64,000 bases of DNA from Rhodocyclales bacterium (GTDB lineage Bacteria; Pseudomonadota; Gammaproteobacteria; Burkholderiales; Rhodocyclaceae): contig JACRPA010000006.1 of assembly GCA_016214145.1 (NCBI GenBank), positions 372,001 through 436,000 of the forward strand, in the 5' to 3' direction. Shown in pieces: positions 39,671-48,671 of this stretch; the stretch's first letter is position 1; every line of letters starts with the position of its first letter. The notes under the pieces were generated by a model. The model had not been told where the DNA came from and did no database searches. It saw only the letters and a program-made list of their open reading frames with translations. The position numbers and the translations under genes are program-made.

Positions 39671-41314
39671 TCACTGCGCGGAATTGCGTTGCGGGGCGCG
39701 CACGACGCGGTTGCGTCCCTGCCGCTTGGCTTCGAGCAAGGCCTCGTCGGCGGCGCGGGTGAGGTCGTTGCCGGTGGTCCAGGCGGGGAATTCCGCCAGT
39801 CCGGCGCTGAAGGCGGCGCGCAGGGCGCCGGCGGCATGGGCATGCGGCAGCGTGGCGAAATCGGCGCGGATGCAATCGAGCACGGCTTCGGCCTGGTCGA
39901 GGTTGGCGTTGCGCAGGACGACGATGAACTCCTCGCCGCCATAGCGCCCGATGATGTCGGTGGAGCGCAGCCGGCCCTTCAGCAGCCAGGCCAGGCTGCG
40001 GATGACCTGGTCGCCGACCGGATGCCCGTAAGTGTCGTTGACCGACTTGAAGTGATCGATGTCCAGCATGGCGACGCAGAGCGGATCGCCCTTCCCCTGC
40101 AGTGACTGCACCAGCAGGTTCAGGCGGCCCTTGGCGGCGGAGTGGTTGAGCAGGCCGGTCAGGCTGTCATGCTGGCTGTGGCGCTGCATCTCGCGATAGC
40201 GCTCGATCTTGGTCTTCACCACGGCGGCCAGCAGCACCGGATTGCAGGGCTTCGTGAGGAACTGGTCGCCGCCCAGCCGCAAGGCCTCGACCTGCATGCC
40301 CATGTCGGTTTCGCTGGAAAGATACACCACCGGCAGGGTCTGGTACGCCGTTAGTTGCCGCAGCACGCGCGTGGCTTCCACGCCGGTGCAGTGCGGCATG
40401 TACATGTCCATCAGCACCAGGTCCGGCCGGTATTGCTCGACCGCTTCCAGCAACTGCCGGGGATTGCCGATGGCATGGCTGTCGATGCCGTGCTGGGACA
40501 GCGAGCGCCGGATCATGGCCACGGCAGTCGGTGAATCCTCGACGACCAGCACGCGATAGGGTTCCTGTTCCTGCGATTGCAGGAGGTCCAGCACCCGGCC
40601 GAGCACCGTCAGGGTTTCCAGCTCGGCCTGGATGGCGGCATCGGCCCCTGCACGCAACAGCGCCACGGTGACTTCCAGCGACTTCGGCACGGAGAGGCAG
40701 AACAGCTGGCTGGTCGGATGCTCGCTGCGCACGCGCTGGATCAGATGAAACTCGTCGTTGTCGTAGCCCCCGGCGGACGGAATGAACAGGGTTACGAGGG
40801 GCGAAGCGCCGGCCGGGGGCGCGTCGCCCCAGCCGTAGCGATGGACGCGGAAGCCGAAGAATCCGAGCTGCTCGGCGAGGCCGGGCACCCAGGCATGGCT
40901 TTCCTCGGCCACCAGCCAGATGGCGCGCGGCTTGGCCCATTCCGCAGCCGGGTTCTGCGGCGTCGAGGCCTGGCGGCGGTGCTCCTGTTCGCTGTCCGGG
41001 ACGGGAACCAGGGCGGACTCGATGGAATGGGACAGGGTGGCGACTTGGCGCGCCAGGGCGGCGGCGTCCTGCGGACTGACGGGATGGGAGTCGGCGTCGC
41101 CGAAGAGGGCCAGGGCGGTGCTCTCCAGTCCTTCGCATTGACGCAGCAGGCCGGGCAGCTTGAGCCGGTTGAGCTGCTCCGTGAGATTGTCCAGCGCCAG
41201 GGTGAATTCGACGAAGTGCTCGAAGCTTCCCTCCTGGCCGTAATCCTGCCAGCGCGCGCGGAGCGATTGCAGGCAGGCTTCCATGGAGCGGAATTCGTTC
41301 GAAATGAGAACCAT
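39671..41314 (-). CDS. PleD-like diguanylate cyclase (REC-GGDEF)
   Basis: 547 aa. A helical/HPt-like N-terminal segment, a degenerate receiver (about residues 130-245), a genuine receiver with the phosphoacceptor Asp in PDLVLMDMYMPH, and a GGDEF domain with GGEEF. An inhibitory I-site RSTD sits five residues before GGEEF, so product feedback is expected. Makes cyclic di-GMP on phosphorylation; its kinase is not adjacent (the two orphan PAS kinases at 19-24 kb are candidates by inference only). Divergent from dnaE. Confidence 0.93.
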   Translation of the reverse strand: MVLISNEFRSMEACLQSLRARWQDYGQEGSFEHFVEFTLALDNLTEQLNRLKLPGLLRQCEGLESTALALFGDADSHPVSPQDAAALARQVATLSHSIESALVPVPDSEQEHRRQASTPQNPAAEWAKPRAIWLVAEESHAWVPGLAEQLGFFGFRVHRYGWGDAPPAGASPLVTLFIPSAGGYDNDEFHLIQRVRSEHPTSQLFCLSVPKSLEVTVALLRAGADAAIQAELETLTVLGRVLDLLQSQEQEPYRVLVVEDSPTAVAMIRRSLSQHGIDSHAIGNPRQLLEAVEQYRPDLVLMDMYMPHCTGVEATRVLRQLTAYQTLPVVYLSSETDMGMQVEALRLGGDQFLTKPCNPVLLAAVVKTKIERYREMQRHSQHDSLTGLLNHSAAKGRLNLLVQSLQGKGDPLCVAMLDIDHFKSVNDTYGHPVGDQVIRSLAWLLKGRLRSTDIIGRYGGEEFIVVLRNANLDQAEAVLDCIRADFATLPHAHAAGALRAAFSAGLAEFPAWTTGNDLTRAADEALLEAKRQGRNRVVRAPQRNSAQ

Positions 41315-41424
41315 GATCGGGGGTGGGAACGGAGGTGTCGCATTATGGGGAATGGCGCGGTTTTCGACAATGCGGGATTCGCCCGATATTGAAAATTGAA
41401 TCCATCGCGGAGGGGGTTCGGTTT

Positions 41425-41430
41425 TAAAAT
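41425..41430 (+). promoter_or_regulatory. -10 element placing the dnaE start at +1
   Basis: TAAAAT is 6 nt from the dnaE ATG, the same arrangement as tsaD. No -35 at normal spacing and no Shine-Dalgarno at the right distance. A leaderless transcript is possible. Confidence 0.35.
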
Positions 41431-41436
41431 GGCGGG

Positions 41437-44400
41437 ATGCCGGTCCCCGCCTACATCCATCTCAGACTGCACAGCGAATACTCCATCGCCGACGGCATGG
41501 TGCGGCTGGACGAGGCCGTCGCCAGGGCGGCCGGCGACGGCATGCCGGCGCTGGCGCTGACCGACCTGGCCAACCTGTTCGGCATGGTCAAGTTCTACAG
41601 CGGCGCCCGCAGCCGCGGCCTCAAGCCCATCGTCGGCTGCGATGTGTGGGTGTCTCCGGCAGCGGGGGGGCGGCCGGGCGGAGGTGCAGGCGAGATCGAG
41701 CGCGACCGTCCCGTCCGCCTTCTCCTGCTGACGAAAAATCACGCCGGCTATCTGCGGCTGTGCGAGTTGCTGAGCCAGGCCTACCTCGGACCGCGCCAGC
41801 GCGGCCGGGCGGAGATTTCGCGCGCGGCTTTCGCGGCCGGCGACAATTCCGGCCTGATCGCGCTGTCCGGCGCGGCGCTCGGCGATGTCGGCCAGAGCCT
41901 GCTGATGGGCAGCGCCGCCCAGGCCGAGGCCGCGGCGCGCGAGTGGGCGCGGCTTTTCCCCGACAGTTTCTACATCGAGCTGCAGCGCTATGGACAGGCG
42001 CAGGCCGAGCAGCTGGTTGCGGCGAGCGTGGCGCTGGCGGCGAAGCTGGATCTGCCCGTCGTGGCGACGCATCCCGTGCAGTTCCTCGCGCGCGACGACT
42101 TCAAGGCGCATGAGGCGCGGGTGTGCATCGCCGAAGGCTACGTGCTGGCCGATCCGCGCCGGCCGCGGGTATTCACCGAGGAACAGTACTTCAAGTCGCA
42201 GGCCGAGATGCAGGCCCTCTTCGCCGACCTGCCCGAGGCGCTGGAGAATGCCGTCGAGATCGCGCGCCGCTGCAACCTGTCCATCGAGCTGGGCAAGAAC
42301 CGGCTGCCGCAGTTTCCCGTGCCCGAGGGCGTGTCGCTCGACGACTACCTGACGCAGCAGGCGGAAGCGGGGCTGGAGCGGCGCCTGGCGCAATTGTTCC
42401 CCGATGCCGCCGAGCGCGAGCAGAAGCGGCCGGAATACGCCGCGCGCCTCGCCTTCGAATGCCAGACCATCCAGCAGATGGGCTTCCCGGGCTACTTCCT
42501 CATCGTCGCCGACTTCATCAACTGGGCCAAGCAGAACGGCGTGCCGGTCGGACCCGGCCGCGGCTCCGGCGCCGGCTCGCTGGTGGCCTACTCGCTGGGC
42601 ATCACCGACCTCGATCCGCTGCGCTACGGCCTGCTGTTCGAGCGCTTCCTCAATCCGGAGCGCGTGTCCATGCCGGACTTCGACGTGGACTTCTGCCAGG
42701 AGGGCCGCGACCGGGTCATCGACTACGTCAAGCGCAGCTACGGCAATCACGCCGTCTCGCAGATCGCCACCTTCGGCACCATGGCGGCCAAGGCGGTGAT
42801 CCGCGACGTCGGCCGCGTCCTCGACCTCGGCTTCAATTTCGTCGACCAGTTCGCCAAGCTGATCCCCAACGAGCTGGGCATCACGCTGAAGGATGCGCGC
42901 GGCAAGGAGCCCGCCATCAACGAGCGCGCCGGGCGCGAGGAGGAGATCCGCCAGCTGCTGGAACTGGCGGAGAAGCTGGAAGGGCTGACGCGCAACGTCG
43001 GCATGCACGCCGGCGGCGTGCTCATCGCGCCGGGCAAGCTGACCGACTTCTGCCCGCTCTATTCGGCGGCCGGGGCGGAATCCGCGGTGAGCCAGTTCGA
43101 CAAGGACGACGTCGAGAAGGCCGGCCTGGTGAAGTTCGACTTCCTCGGCCTGCGCACACTGACCATCCTCGCCGAGGCGGTGCGCTTCGCGAAGGAGGTG
43201 GAGGACGTCGAGGTGGACCTCGACCGCCTGCCGCTCGACGACAAGCCGACCTACGACCGCATCTTCAAGACGGCCAACACGACGGCGGTGTTCCAGTTCG
43301 AATCGCGCGGCATGAAGGACACCCTGGTTCAGGCCAGGCCCGACCGGCTGGAAGACCTCATCGCCCTGAATGCGCTCTATCGCCCCGGTCCGATGGACTT
43401 CATCCCGAACTTCATCGCCCGCAAGCACGGCCGCGAGCGCATCGCCTATCCGCATCCGCTGCTCGAGCGCGTCGTCGGCAACACCTACGGCATCATGGTG
43501 TACCAGGAGCAGGTGATGCAGGCGGCCCAGGTGGTGGCCGGCTATTCGCTCGGCGGCGCCGACCTCCTGCGCCGCGCCATGGGCAAGAAGAAGCCGGAGG
43601 AGATGGCCCAGCAGCGCGAGATCTTCGTCGCCGGGGCGGCTGCGAACGGCATCGGCGCGGACAAGGCGAACGAGATCTTCGACACCATGGAGAAGTTCGC
43701 CGGCTACGGCTTCAACAAGTCGCACGCCGCCGCCTACTCGCTGGTGGCCTACCAGACGGCGTATCTGAAGTGCCACCACCCGGCGGCCTTCATGGCGGCG
43801 ACGCTGTCCTCCGAAATGGCGGACACGGACAAGGTGCAGTTCTTCGTCGCCGACGCCGTCCTCTGCGGACTGACTTTTCTGCCGCCCGACATCAACCGCA
43901 GCCGCTACCGCTTCACGCCGGTGGACGCGAAGACCATCCGCTACGGCCTCGGCGCCATCAAGGGCACCGGCGAATCGGCCATCGGGGCGATGCAGCGGGC
44001 GCGCGAGGGTGCGGACGGAAAGGCGGGCGGCGACTTCGCCGACATCTTCGACTTCTGCCGGCGCGTCGACAAGCGCGTGGTGAACCGCCGCGTCATCGAG
44101 GCGCTGGTGCGCGCCGGGGCCTTCGATTCGATCGACGATCAGCGCGCGCGCCTGATGGCCTCGGTCGGCATCGCCCTGGAAGCGGCGGAGCAGGCCGAGC
44201 GCGACGCCCTGCAGGTCGGGCTGTTCGAGGCGGGCAGCGGACAGGAGCAGCGCTTGCGGATGATCGAGGCGCCGCCCTGGAGCGAGCGCGAGCGGCTGCT
44301 CAACGAGAAGCAGGCGCTGGGCTTCTTCCTCTCCGGCCATCCCTACAACGAGATCCGCGCCGAACTGTCGGCCTTCGTGCGGCGGCCGCTGGCGTCCCTG

Positions 44401-44925
44401 GAGCCGCAGAAGGAGCCGGTGCTGCTGGCCGGCATCGTCACCGCCACGCGCACCCAGATGACCCGCCGCGGCAAGATGATCGTCGTCACCCTCGACGACG
44501 GATCGGCGCAGGTCGAGATGACGGTGTTCAACGAGCTGTTCGAAGCCGAGCGCGCCAAGATCCGCGAGGACGACCCGCTGATCGTGGAGGGCAAGGTGAG
44601 CCGGGACGATTTCAACGGTGGCCTGCGCGTGGTCGCCGACAAGCTGATGACGCTGGCCGAGGCGCGCAGCCGCTACGCCAAATCGCTGCGCCTGGCGCTG
44701 AACGGAAAAGTCAGTCTCGGCGATACGGCGGCGGCGGAGAAACTGCGCGTTCTGCTGGCGCCCTACCGCAACGGCGCCTGCCCGGTGCGCGTGCGCTACC
44801 GCAACGAACAGGCCGAGTGCGAATTGCCGCTGGGCGACGCCTGGCGGGTGCGCCTCGACGACGAACTGCTGAGCGGCCTGCAGCAATGGCTGCAGGCGGA
44901 GAATGTCGAGGTGGTTTACCAATAG
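41437..44925 (+). CDS. dnaE: DNA polymerase III alpha subunit
   Basis: 1162-aa replicative polymerase (E. coli 1160). PHP domain at the start (HLRLHSEYSIADGMVRLDEA), the catalytic PDFDVDFC acidic pair near residue 410, helix-hairpin-helix region, and the OB-fold (RRGKMIVVTLDDGSAQVEM) near the C-terminus. Two perfect 25-bp elements lie in it (43854 plus, 44706 minus). Its TAG stop is the first TAG of the repeat that follows. Confidence 0.99.
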   Translation: MPVPAYIHLRLHSEYSIADGMVRLDEAVARAAGDGMPALALTDLANLFGMVKFYSGARSRGLKPIVGCDVWVSPAAGGRPGGGAGEIERDRPVRLLLLTKNHAGYLRLCELLSQAYLGPRQRGRAEISRAAFAAGDNSGLIALSGAALGDVGQSLLMGSAAQAEAAAREWARLFPDSFYIELQRYGQAQAEQLVAASVALAAKLDLPVVATHPVQFLARDDFKAHEARVCIAEGYVLADPRRPRVFTEEQYFKSQAEMQALFADLPEALENAVEIARRCNLSIELGKNRLPQFPVPEGVSLDDYLTQQAEAGLERRLAQLFPDAAEREQKRPEYAARLAFECQTIQQMGFPGYFLIVADFINWAKQNGVPVGPGRGSGAGSLVAYSLGITDLDPLRYGLLFERFLNPERVSMPDFDVDFCQEGRDRVIDYVKRSYGNHAVSQIATFGTMAAKAVIRDVGRVLDLGFNFVDQFAKLIPNELGITLKDARGKEPAINERAGREEEIRQLLELAEKLEGLTRNVGMHAGGVLIAPGKLTDFCPLYSAAGAESAVSQFDKDDVEKAGLVKFDFLGLRTLTILAEAVRFAKEVEDVEVDLDRLPLDDKPTYDRIFKTANTTAVFQFESRGMKDTLVQARPDRLEDLIALNALYRPGPMDFIPNFIARKHGRERIAYPHPLLERVVGNTYGIMVYQEQVMQAAQVVAGYSLGGADLLRRAMGKKKPEEMAQQREIFVAGAAANGIGADKANEIFDTMEKFAGYGFNKSHAAAYSLVAYQTAYLKCHHPAAFMAATLSSEMADTDKVQFFVADAVLCGLTFLPPDINRSRYRFTPVDAKTIRYGLGAIKGTGESAIGAMQRAREGADGKAGGDFADIFDFCRRVDKRVVNRRVIEALVRAGAFDSIDDQRARLMASVGIALEAAEQAERDALQVGLFEAGSGQEQRLRMIEAPPWSERERLLNEKQALGFFLSGHPYNEIRAELSAFVRRPLASLEPQKEPVLLAGIVTATRTQMTRRGKMIVVTLDDGSAQVEMTVFNELFEAERAKIREDDPLIVEGKVSRDDFNGGLRVVADKLMTLAEARSRYAKSLRLALNGKVSLGDTAAAEKLRVLLAPYRNGACPVRVRYRNEQAECELPLGDAWRVRLDDELLSGLQQWLQAENVEVVYQ
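43854..43878 (+). repeat. 25-bp element, copy 11 (perfect)
   Basis: CGCCGT-CCTCTGCG-GACTGACTTTT inside dnaE, read as AVLCGLTFL. Confidence 0.8.
44706..44730 (-). repeat. 25-bp element, copy 12 (perfect)
   Basis: Minus strand CGCCGT-ATCGCCGA-GACTGACTTTT near the 3' end of dnaE, coding strand GKVSLGDTA. Confidence 0.8.
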
Positions 44926-44959
44926 GTCGGGTCGTAGGTCGGCCTTCAGGCCGACCTAC
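44923..44959. repeat. GTAGGTCGG-type palindrome between dnaE and DUF3501
   Basis: TAGGTCGG (44923-44930) followed by GTAGGTCGGCCTTCAGGCCGACCTAC (44934-44959), self-complementary. The TAG at 44923 ends dnaE, and the CTA at 44956 (TAG on the minus strand) ends the DUF3501 gene. Confidence 0.85.
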
Positions 44960-45531
44960 GCCAGGTCCGCCACCAGCGATGCGCGCACGGCCGGCGCCAC
45001 GAGCACGGCTTCGCGGTACTGGTCGTGGTCGATGCCGGCGCGCAGCGCCGCGCCGGCTTTCGCCGCCGCGATCATCTGCGGCGTCAGCTCGAAGCGCAGG
45101 AAATGCACCGCGGAGGTCTTGTCCTCGGTTTCGCGGTCGAGGTCCTCGTTGGCGATGGGGTACACCCTGTCGCAGCCGTCCACCTGCATCCACACCTTCT
45201 TCTCGATGCCGATCAGCCTGGCCAGGGCCCGGCGGCGCTCGTCGACGTCGCTGTACTCGACCATGAAGGTGGCTTTCCAGTTGTGGCCGTCGGGAATGAG
45301 CGGGTTGTAGACATCCAGTTCTTCCTGGATCGGCTCCGGTTCGAACATGCGCTCCAGGCGCAGCATTTCCTGCACCTGGTACTGCATGGTCAGCGCATCC
45401 TCGAAATACAGCGTGGCATGCGCGCCGATGGGCAGCTGGCGGTTCTTCTTGTGCGCGATCACCCGGGCGCGGAATTCCGGGCGGATGCGGGCGTAGTGTT
45501 CCAGGGTGTAAAGCCTGTCATGGGTGAGCAT
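44956..45531 (-). CDS. DUF3501 family protein
   Basis: 191 aa, soluble. Begins MLTHDRLYTLEHYARIRPEFR, with GAHATLYFEDALTMQYQVQEML and a C-terminal FELTPQMIAAAKAGAAL. The family has no known activity but is regularly encoded with rubrerythrin and the Fe-S oxidoreductase upstream. Its ATG follows the TGA of that gene after 2 bp, so translation is coupled. Confidence 0.92.
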   Translation of the reverse strand: MLTHDRLYTLEHYARIRPEFRARVIAHKKNRQLPIGAHATLYFEDALTMQYQVQEMLRLERMFEPEPIQEELDVYNPLIPDGHNWKATFMVEYSDVDERRRALARLIGIEKKVWMQVDGCDRVYPIANEDLDRETEDKTSAVHFLRFELTPQMIAAAKAGAALRAGIDHDQYREAVLVAPAVRASLVADLA

Positions 45532-45533
45532 GG

Positions 45534-46868
45534 TCAGATTCCGTAGGCAAGTCTCAGCAGGGTGATCGGATGTTCGGGCGACGTGCCGTCGGCGCGGACG
45601 TGGCCGATGTGGTGCCCCGCCATGGCGCAATCGCTGCCGTAGTGGTCGGGCTGCGCGTCATTGACGCGCTTCACCACCGGCTTGACGATCTTCACGGCGA
45701 ATTCGTGGAACTCCCTCTTCACGGCGTAGGTGCCGTCGTGGCCGGAGCAGCGCTCGATGATGTCCACCTCGGTGCCCGGCACCAGCGACAGGGCTTCCTT
45801 CGTCTTCGGGCCGATATTCTGCACGCGCTGGTGGCAGGCGGCGTGATAGGACACCTTGCCCAGCGCCGCCTTGAAGTCGGTCTTCAGCCTGCCTTCCTTG
45901 TGGCGCAGCATGAGGTACTCGAAGGGATCGTAGAAGGCGTCCTTCACCTTCTGCACGTCGGCATCGTCGGGGAACATCAGCGGCAGTTCCTGCTTGAACA
46001 TCAGCACGCAGGAAGGCACCAGCGCGGTGAGGTCCCAGCCGGCGTCGACCAGCTTTGCCAGCATCGGAATGTTGGCTTCCTTGGCGGCGCGCACGGCTTC
46101 GAGGTCGCCCAGTTCCAGCTTCGGCATGCCGCAGCAGCGCTCCTTCTCGGCGAGAGTGACCGGGATGCCGTTGTGCGCGAACACGGCGGCGAGATCCTCG
46201 CCGGGGCCGGGTTCGTTGCGGTTCATGTAGCAGGTGGCGAACAGCGCCACCTTGCCTTTCGTCTGGCCGGCCGCCACGCCCGGCGTGTCTGCAGGCAGTT
46301 TGTCCAGGCGGCTGCGCAGCGGACGGCTGGAGAATTCCGGCAGCCAGGCGTCGGCATGGATGCCGGCGACGGCCTGCAGCGCCTTGCGCGCCGGACCGAT
46401 CTTGTTCACGGCGTTCACCGTCTGGGCAATGACCGGAATGCCGGCCAGCCTGCCGACGGCGTCGGTGCTGGTCAGCACCTTGTCGCGCAATTTGGTCGTG
46501 CCCTTCCTGAAGTGCACCGCCTTGGCGCGCAGCATGAGATGGGGGAAGTCCAGGTTCCACTCGTGCGGCGGCACGTAGGGACACTTGGTCATGTAGCAGA
46601 GGTCGCACAGGTAGCAGTGATCCACCACCTTCGAGTAGTCCTCCTTCCTGACGCCGTCCATCTCCAGGGTCGGCGAGGCGTCGACCAGGTCGAACAGCGT
46701 CGGAAAGGACTGGCACAGGCTGACGCAGCGCCGGCAGCCGTGGCAGATGTCGAAGACGCGCTCCATTTCGTGGAAGAGCGCGGCCTCGTCGTAGAAGGCC
46801 GGGTTGTTCCAGTCGAGCGGGTGCCGCGTGGGGGCTTCGAGGTTGCCTTCGCGAATCGGCGCTGCCAT
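45534..46868 (-). CDS. Heterodisulfide reductase-like Fe-S oxidoreductase
   Basis: 444 aa. N-terminal pair of [4Fe-4S] motifs (CHGCRRCVSLCQSFP and CYLCDLCYMTKCPY), then two cysteine-rich CCG domains (ATCYMNRNE...CCGMPKLELG; HAACHQRVQ...CSGHDGTY) as in GlpC and HdrB. Soluble electron-transfer protein. Between rubrerythrin and DUF3501 it probably shuttles electrons for peroxide reduction (inference). The ATG is 71 bp downstream of the rubrerythrin stop. Confidence 0.93.
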   Translation of the reverse strand: MAAPIREGNLEAPTRHPLDWNNPAFYDEAALFHEMERVFDICHGCRRCVSLCQSFPTLFDLVDASPTLEMDGVRKEDYSKVVDHCYLCDLCYMTKCPYVPPHEWNLDFPHLMLRAKAVHFRKGTTKLRDKVLTSTDAVGRLAGIPVIAQTVNAVNKIGPARKALQAVAGIHADAWLPEFSSRPLRSRLDKLPADTPGVAAGQTKGKVALFATCYMNRNEPGPGEDLAAVFAHNGIPVTLAEKERCCGMPKLELGDLEAVRAAKEANIPMLAKLVDAGWDLTALVPSCVLMFKQELPLMFPDDADVQKVKDAFYDPFEYLMLRHKEGRLKTDFKAALGKVSYHAACHQRVQNIGPKTKEALSLVPGTEVDIIERCSGHDGTYAVKREFHEFAVKIVKPVVKRVNDAQPDHYGSDCAMAGHHIGHVRADGTSPEHPITLLRLAYGI

Positions 46869-46939
46869 GTGTTGTTCCCTGTGCTCTTGTGTATTTGTGG
46901 GTGTCCGGCCGTCCCGATGGACGGCCGGGTTTGAACCGC

Positions 46940-47359
46940 TCAGGCGTTGAGTTCGTTCAGGGCCTTCTGGTAGCGGTTGGCGTGCGAACGCTCCGCCTTG
47001 GCCAGGGTCTCGAACCAGTCGGCGATCTCGTCGAAGCCTTCCGCCCGCGCGTCCTTGGCCATGCCCGGGTACATGTCGGTGTACTCGTGGGTCTCGCCGG
47101 CGACGGCGGATTTCAGGTTGTCGGCGGTGGGGCCGATCGGCAGGCCGGTGGCCGGATCGCCGACCTGCTCCAGGTACTCCAGGTGACCGTGGGCGTGGCC
47201 GGTCTCGCCTTCCGCGGTGGAGCGGAACAGGGCGGCGACATCGTTGTAGCCTTCCACGTCGGCCTTGGCTGCGAAATAGAGATAGCGGCGGTTGGCCTGG
47301 GATTCGCCCGCAAAGGCGTCCTTCAGGTGCTTTTCGGTCTTGCTTCCTTTGAGTTGCAT
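46940..47359 (-). CDS. rbr: Rubrerythrin (short form, no rubredoxin domain)
   Basis: 139 aa. Four-helix bundle with diiron ligands in [38 protein letters not shown] and [11 protein letters not shown]; no C-terminal rubredoxin CxxC. Reduces hydrogen peroxide in the cytoplasm, so an outside electron donor is needed, plausibly the Fe-S protein next door. Start ATG 47359 with AGGAG upstream. Convergent spacing to OxyR: both are on the minus strand with oxyR upstream. Confidence 0.94.
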   Translation of the reverse strand: MQLKGSKTEKHLKDAFAGESQANRRYLYFAAKADVEGYNDVAALFRSTAEGETGHAHGHLEYLEQVGDPATGLPIGPTADNLKSAVAGETHEYTDMYPGMAKDARAEGFDEIADWFETLAKAERSHANRYQKALNELNA

Positions 47360-47475
47360 GGTCTGACTCCTCATGTGGGTTGAAGACAAGGCACGACGGC
47401 CTTGACGATGTGAAAGATATTCCCCTTTCAAACGAAAGGGAAATTGGATATTTCTACCCGTTCGATAGGGTATGA

Positions 47476-48399
47476 CTATCGACGAACCACGGGCCGGGTG
47501 CCGGGCAGCTTGCAGTCGAGCAGGGCACGGTGGATCACGTCGACGGCCTGTTGGCGCGGATAGCTGGCCCGCCAGACCAGGCCGACGCGGCGCGTCGGAT
47601 TCGGTTCACGGATCGGCCGCACGCGCAGCAGCGGATCCTCGGGCGGGATGTCGTCCACCGCTGAGGCCGGCATCACCGTCACGCCGACGCCGCTGGCGAC
47701 CATGTGGCGGATGGTTTCCAGCGAGCTGCCCTCGATCACGTGCGGCGAGACGCCGGACTGGCTGCTCGCCGTCGCGCAGAGATCCATCACCTGGTCGCGG
47801 AAGCAGTTGCCGGCGCCGAGCATGAGGAGCTGCGCATCGAGCAGGGCGGAGGCCGCGACGGTCTTCTGCCTTGCCCAGGGATGGTTGGCCGGCGCCAGCA
47901 CGCGAAACTGCTCGTCGTAGACGGCCTGCGCCACCAGCCACGGTTCCTCCACCGGCAGAGCGAGGATGGCCAGGTCGAGCTCGTTGTTCTTCAGCTTTTC
48001 GATGAGCCGGTGCGTGTAGTTCTCCTCGAGGATCAGCGGCATGTCCGGCGCCCGCGCCTTGACCAGCGGCACCAGGCGCGGCAGCAGCCAGGGCGCGATG
48101 GTGAAGATGACGCCGACGCGCAGCGGCCCGACCAGGGGGCCCTTGTCGGCGGCGGCGATTTCCGCCACTTGCGCCGCCTCGGCCAGCACCTTCCCGGCCT
48201 GGTCGACGATGCGCTGGCCGACGGGCGTGACGCGGACTTCCTGCGGCGAGCGCTCGAAGAGGATGACGCCGAGTTCCTCCTCCAGCTTCTTCACCGCCAC
48301 CGACAGCGTCGGCTGGGAGACGAAGCACTTCTCGGCGGCGCGGCCGAAGTGGCGTTCGCGGGCGAGGGCGACGATGTAGCGCAGGTCGGTGAGGGTCAT
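47476..48399 (-). CDS. oxyR: OxyR-type LysR regulator
   Basis: 307 aa, starting [22 protein letters not shown]. Two cysteines at residues 199 and 208 in [12 protein letters not shown] match exactly the redox pair of E. coli OxyR (C199-C208) in number and spacing, and the helix-turn-helix region is typical. Activates peroxide defence upon disulfide formation. It lies directly upstream of rubrerythrin on the same strand (116 bp) and overlaps acyP by 4 bp. Confidence 0.95.
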   Translation of the reverse strand: MTLTDLRYIVALARERHFGRAAEKCFVSQPTLSVAVKKLEEELGVILFERSPQEVRVTPVGQRIVDQAGKVLAEAAQVAEIAAADKGPLVGPLRVGVIFTIAPWLLPRLVPLVKARAPDMPLILEENYTHRLIEKLKNNELDLAILALPVEEPWLVAQAVYDEQFRVLAPANHPWARQKTVAASALLDAQLLMLGAGNCFRDQVMDLCATASSQSGVSPHVIEGSSLETIRHMVASGVGVTVMPASAVDDIPPEDPLLRVRPIREPNPTRRVGLVWRASYPRQQAVDVIHRALLDCKLPGTRPVVRR

Positions 48400-48668
48400 T
48401 CAGTTGGACGCTGCTCGAATCCGGAATACTCGCCGCTGCCAAGTTCGACTTCGACGCGGTCTACGCGCGCGCCAGGCGGACCGCGCCGGGCCCAGGCGAT
48501 CATCGTCGCCACCGCCTCGTCGCCGCCGCAGATCATGGCTTCGACCGTGCCGTCGCGGCGGTTGCGCACCCAGCCGGTGATGCCTAGCTTGTCCGCCTCC
48601 CAGGCCAGCGAGGCGCGGAAGCCGACGCCATGCACTCGACCATGGATGACCAAGCGCCGGACAGCCAT
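48396..48668 (-). CDS. acyP: Acylphosphatase
   Basis: 90 aa. [13 protein letters not shown] carries the catalytic Arg, and [16 protein letters not shown] the Asn of the active site, so it should hydrolyse acyl phosphates. ATG precedes by 4 bp (overlap ATGA) the oxyR frame; metG lies just upstream of it, three bases away, so metG-acyP-oxyR may share a transcript. Confidence 0.95.
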   Translation of the reverse strand: MAVRRLVIHGRVHGVGFRASLAWEADKLGITGWVRNRRDGTVEAMICGGDEAVATMIAWARRGPPGARVDRVEVELGSGEYSGFEQRPTE

Positions 48669-48671
48669 GGG

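Noticed and set aside
40792-44922. Long minus-strand frame of about 1,376 codons over dnaE
   Set aside because: Antisense to dnaE with Arg/Ala/His-rich, low-quality protein; no homology-like motifs.
48410-48440. tRNA T-loop-like word TCGAATCC
   Set aside because: It lies inside acyP and has no cloverleaf around it; no tRNA gene was found in the window.
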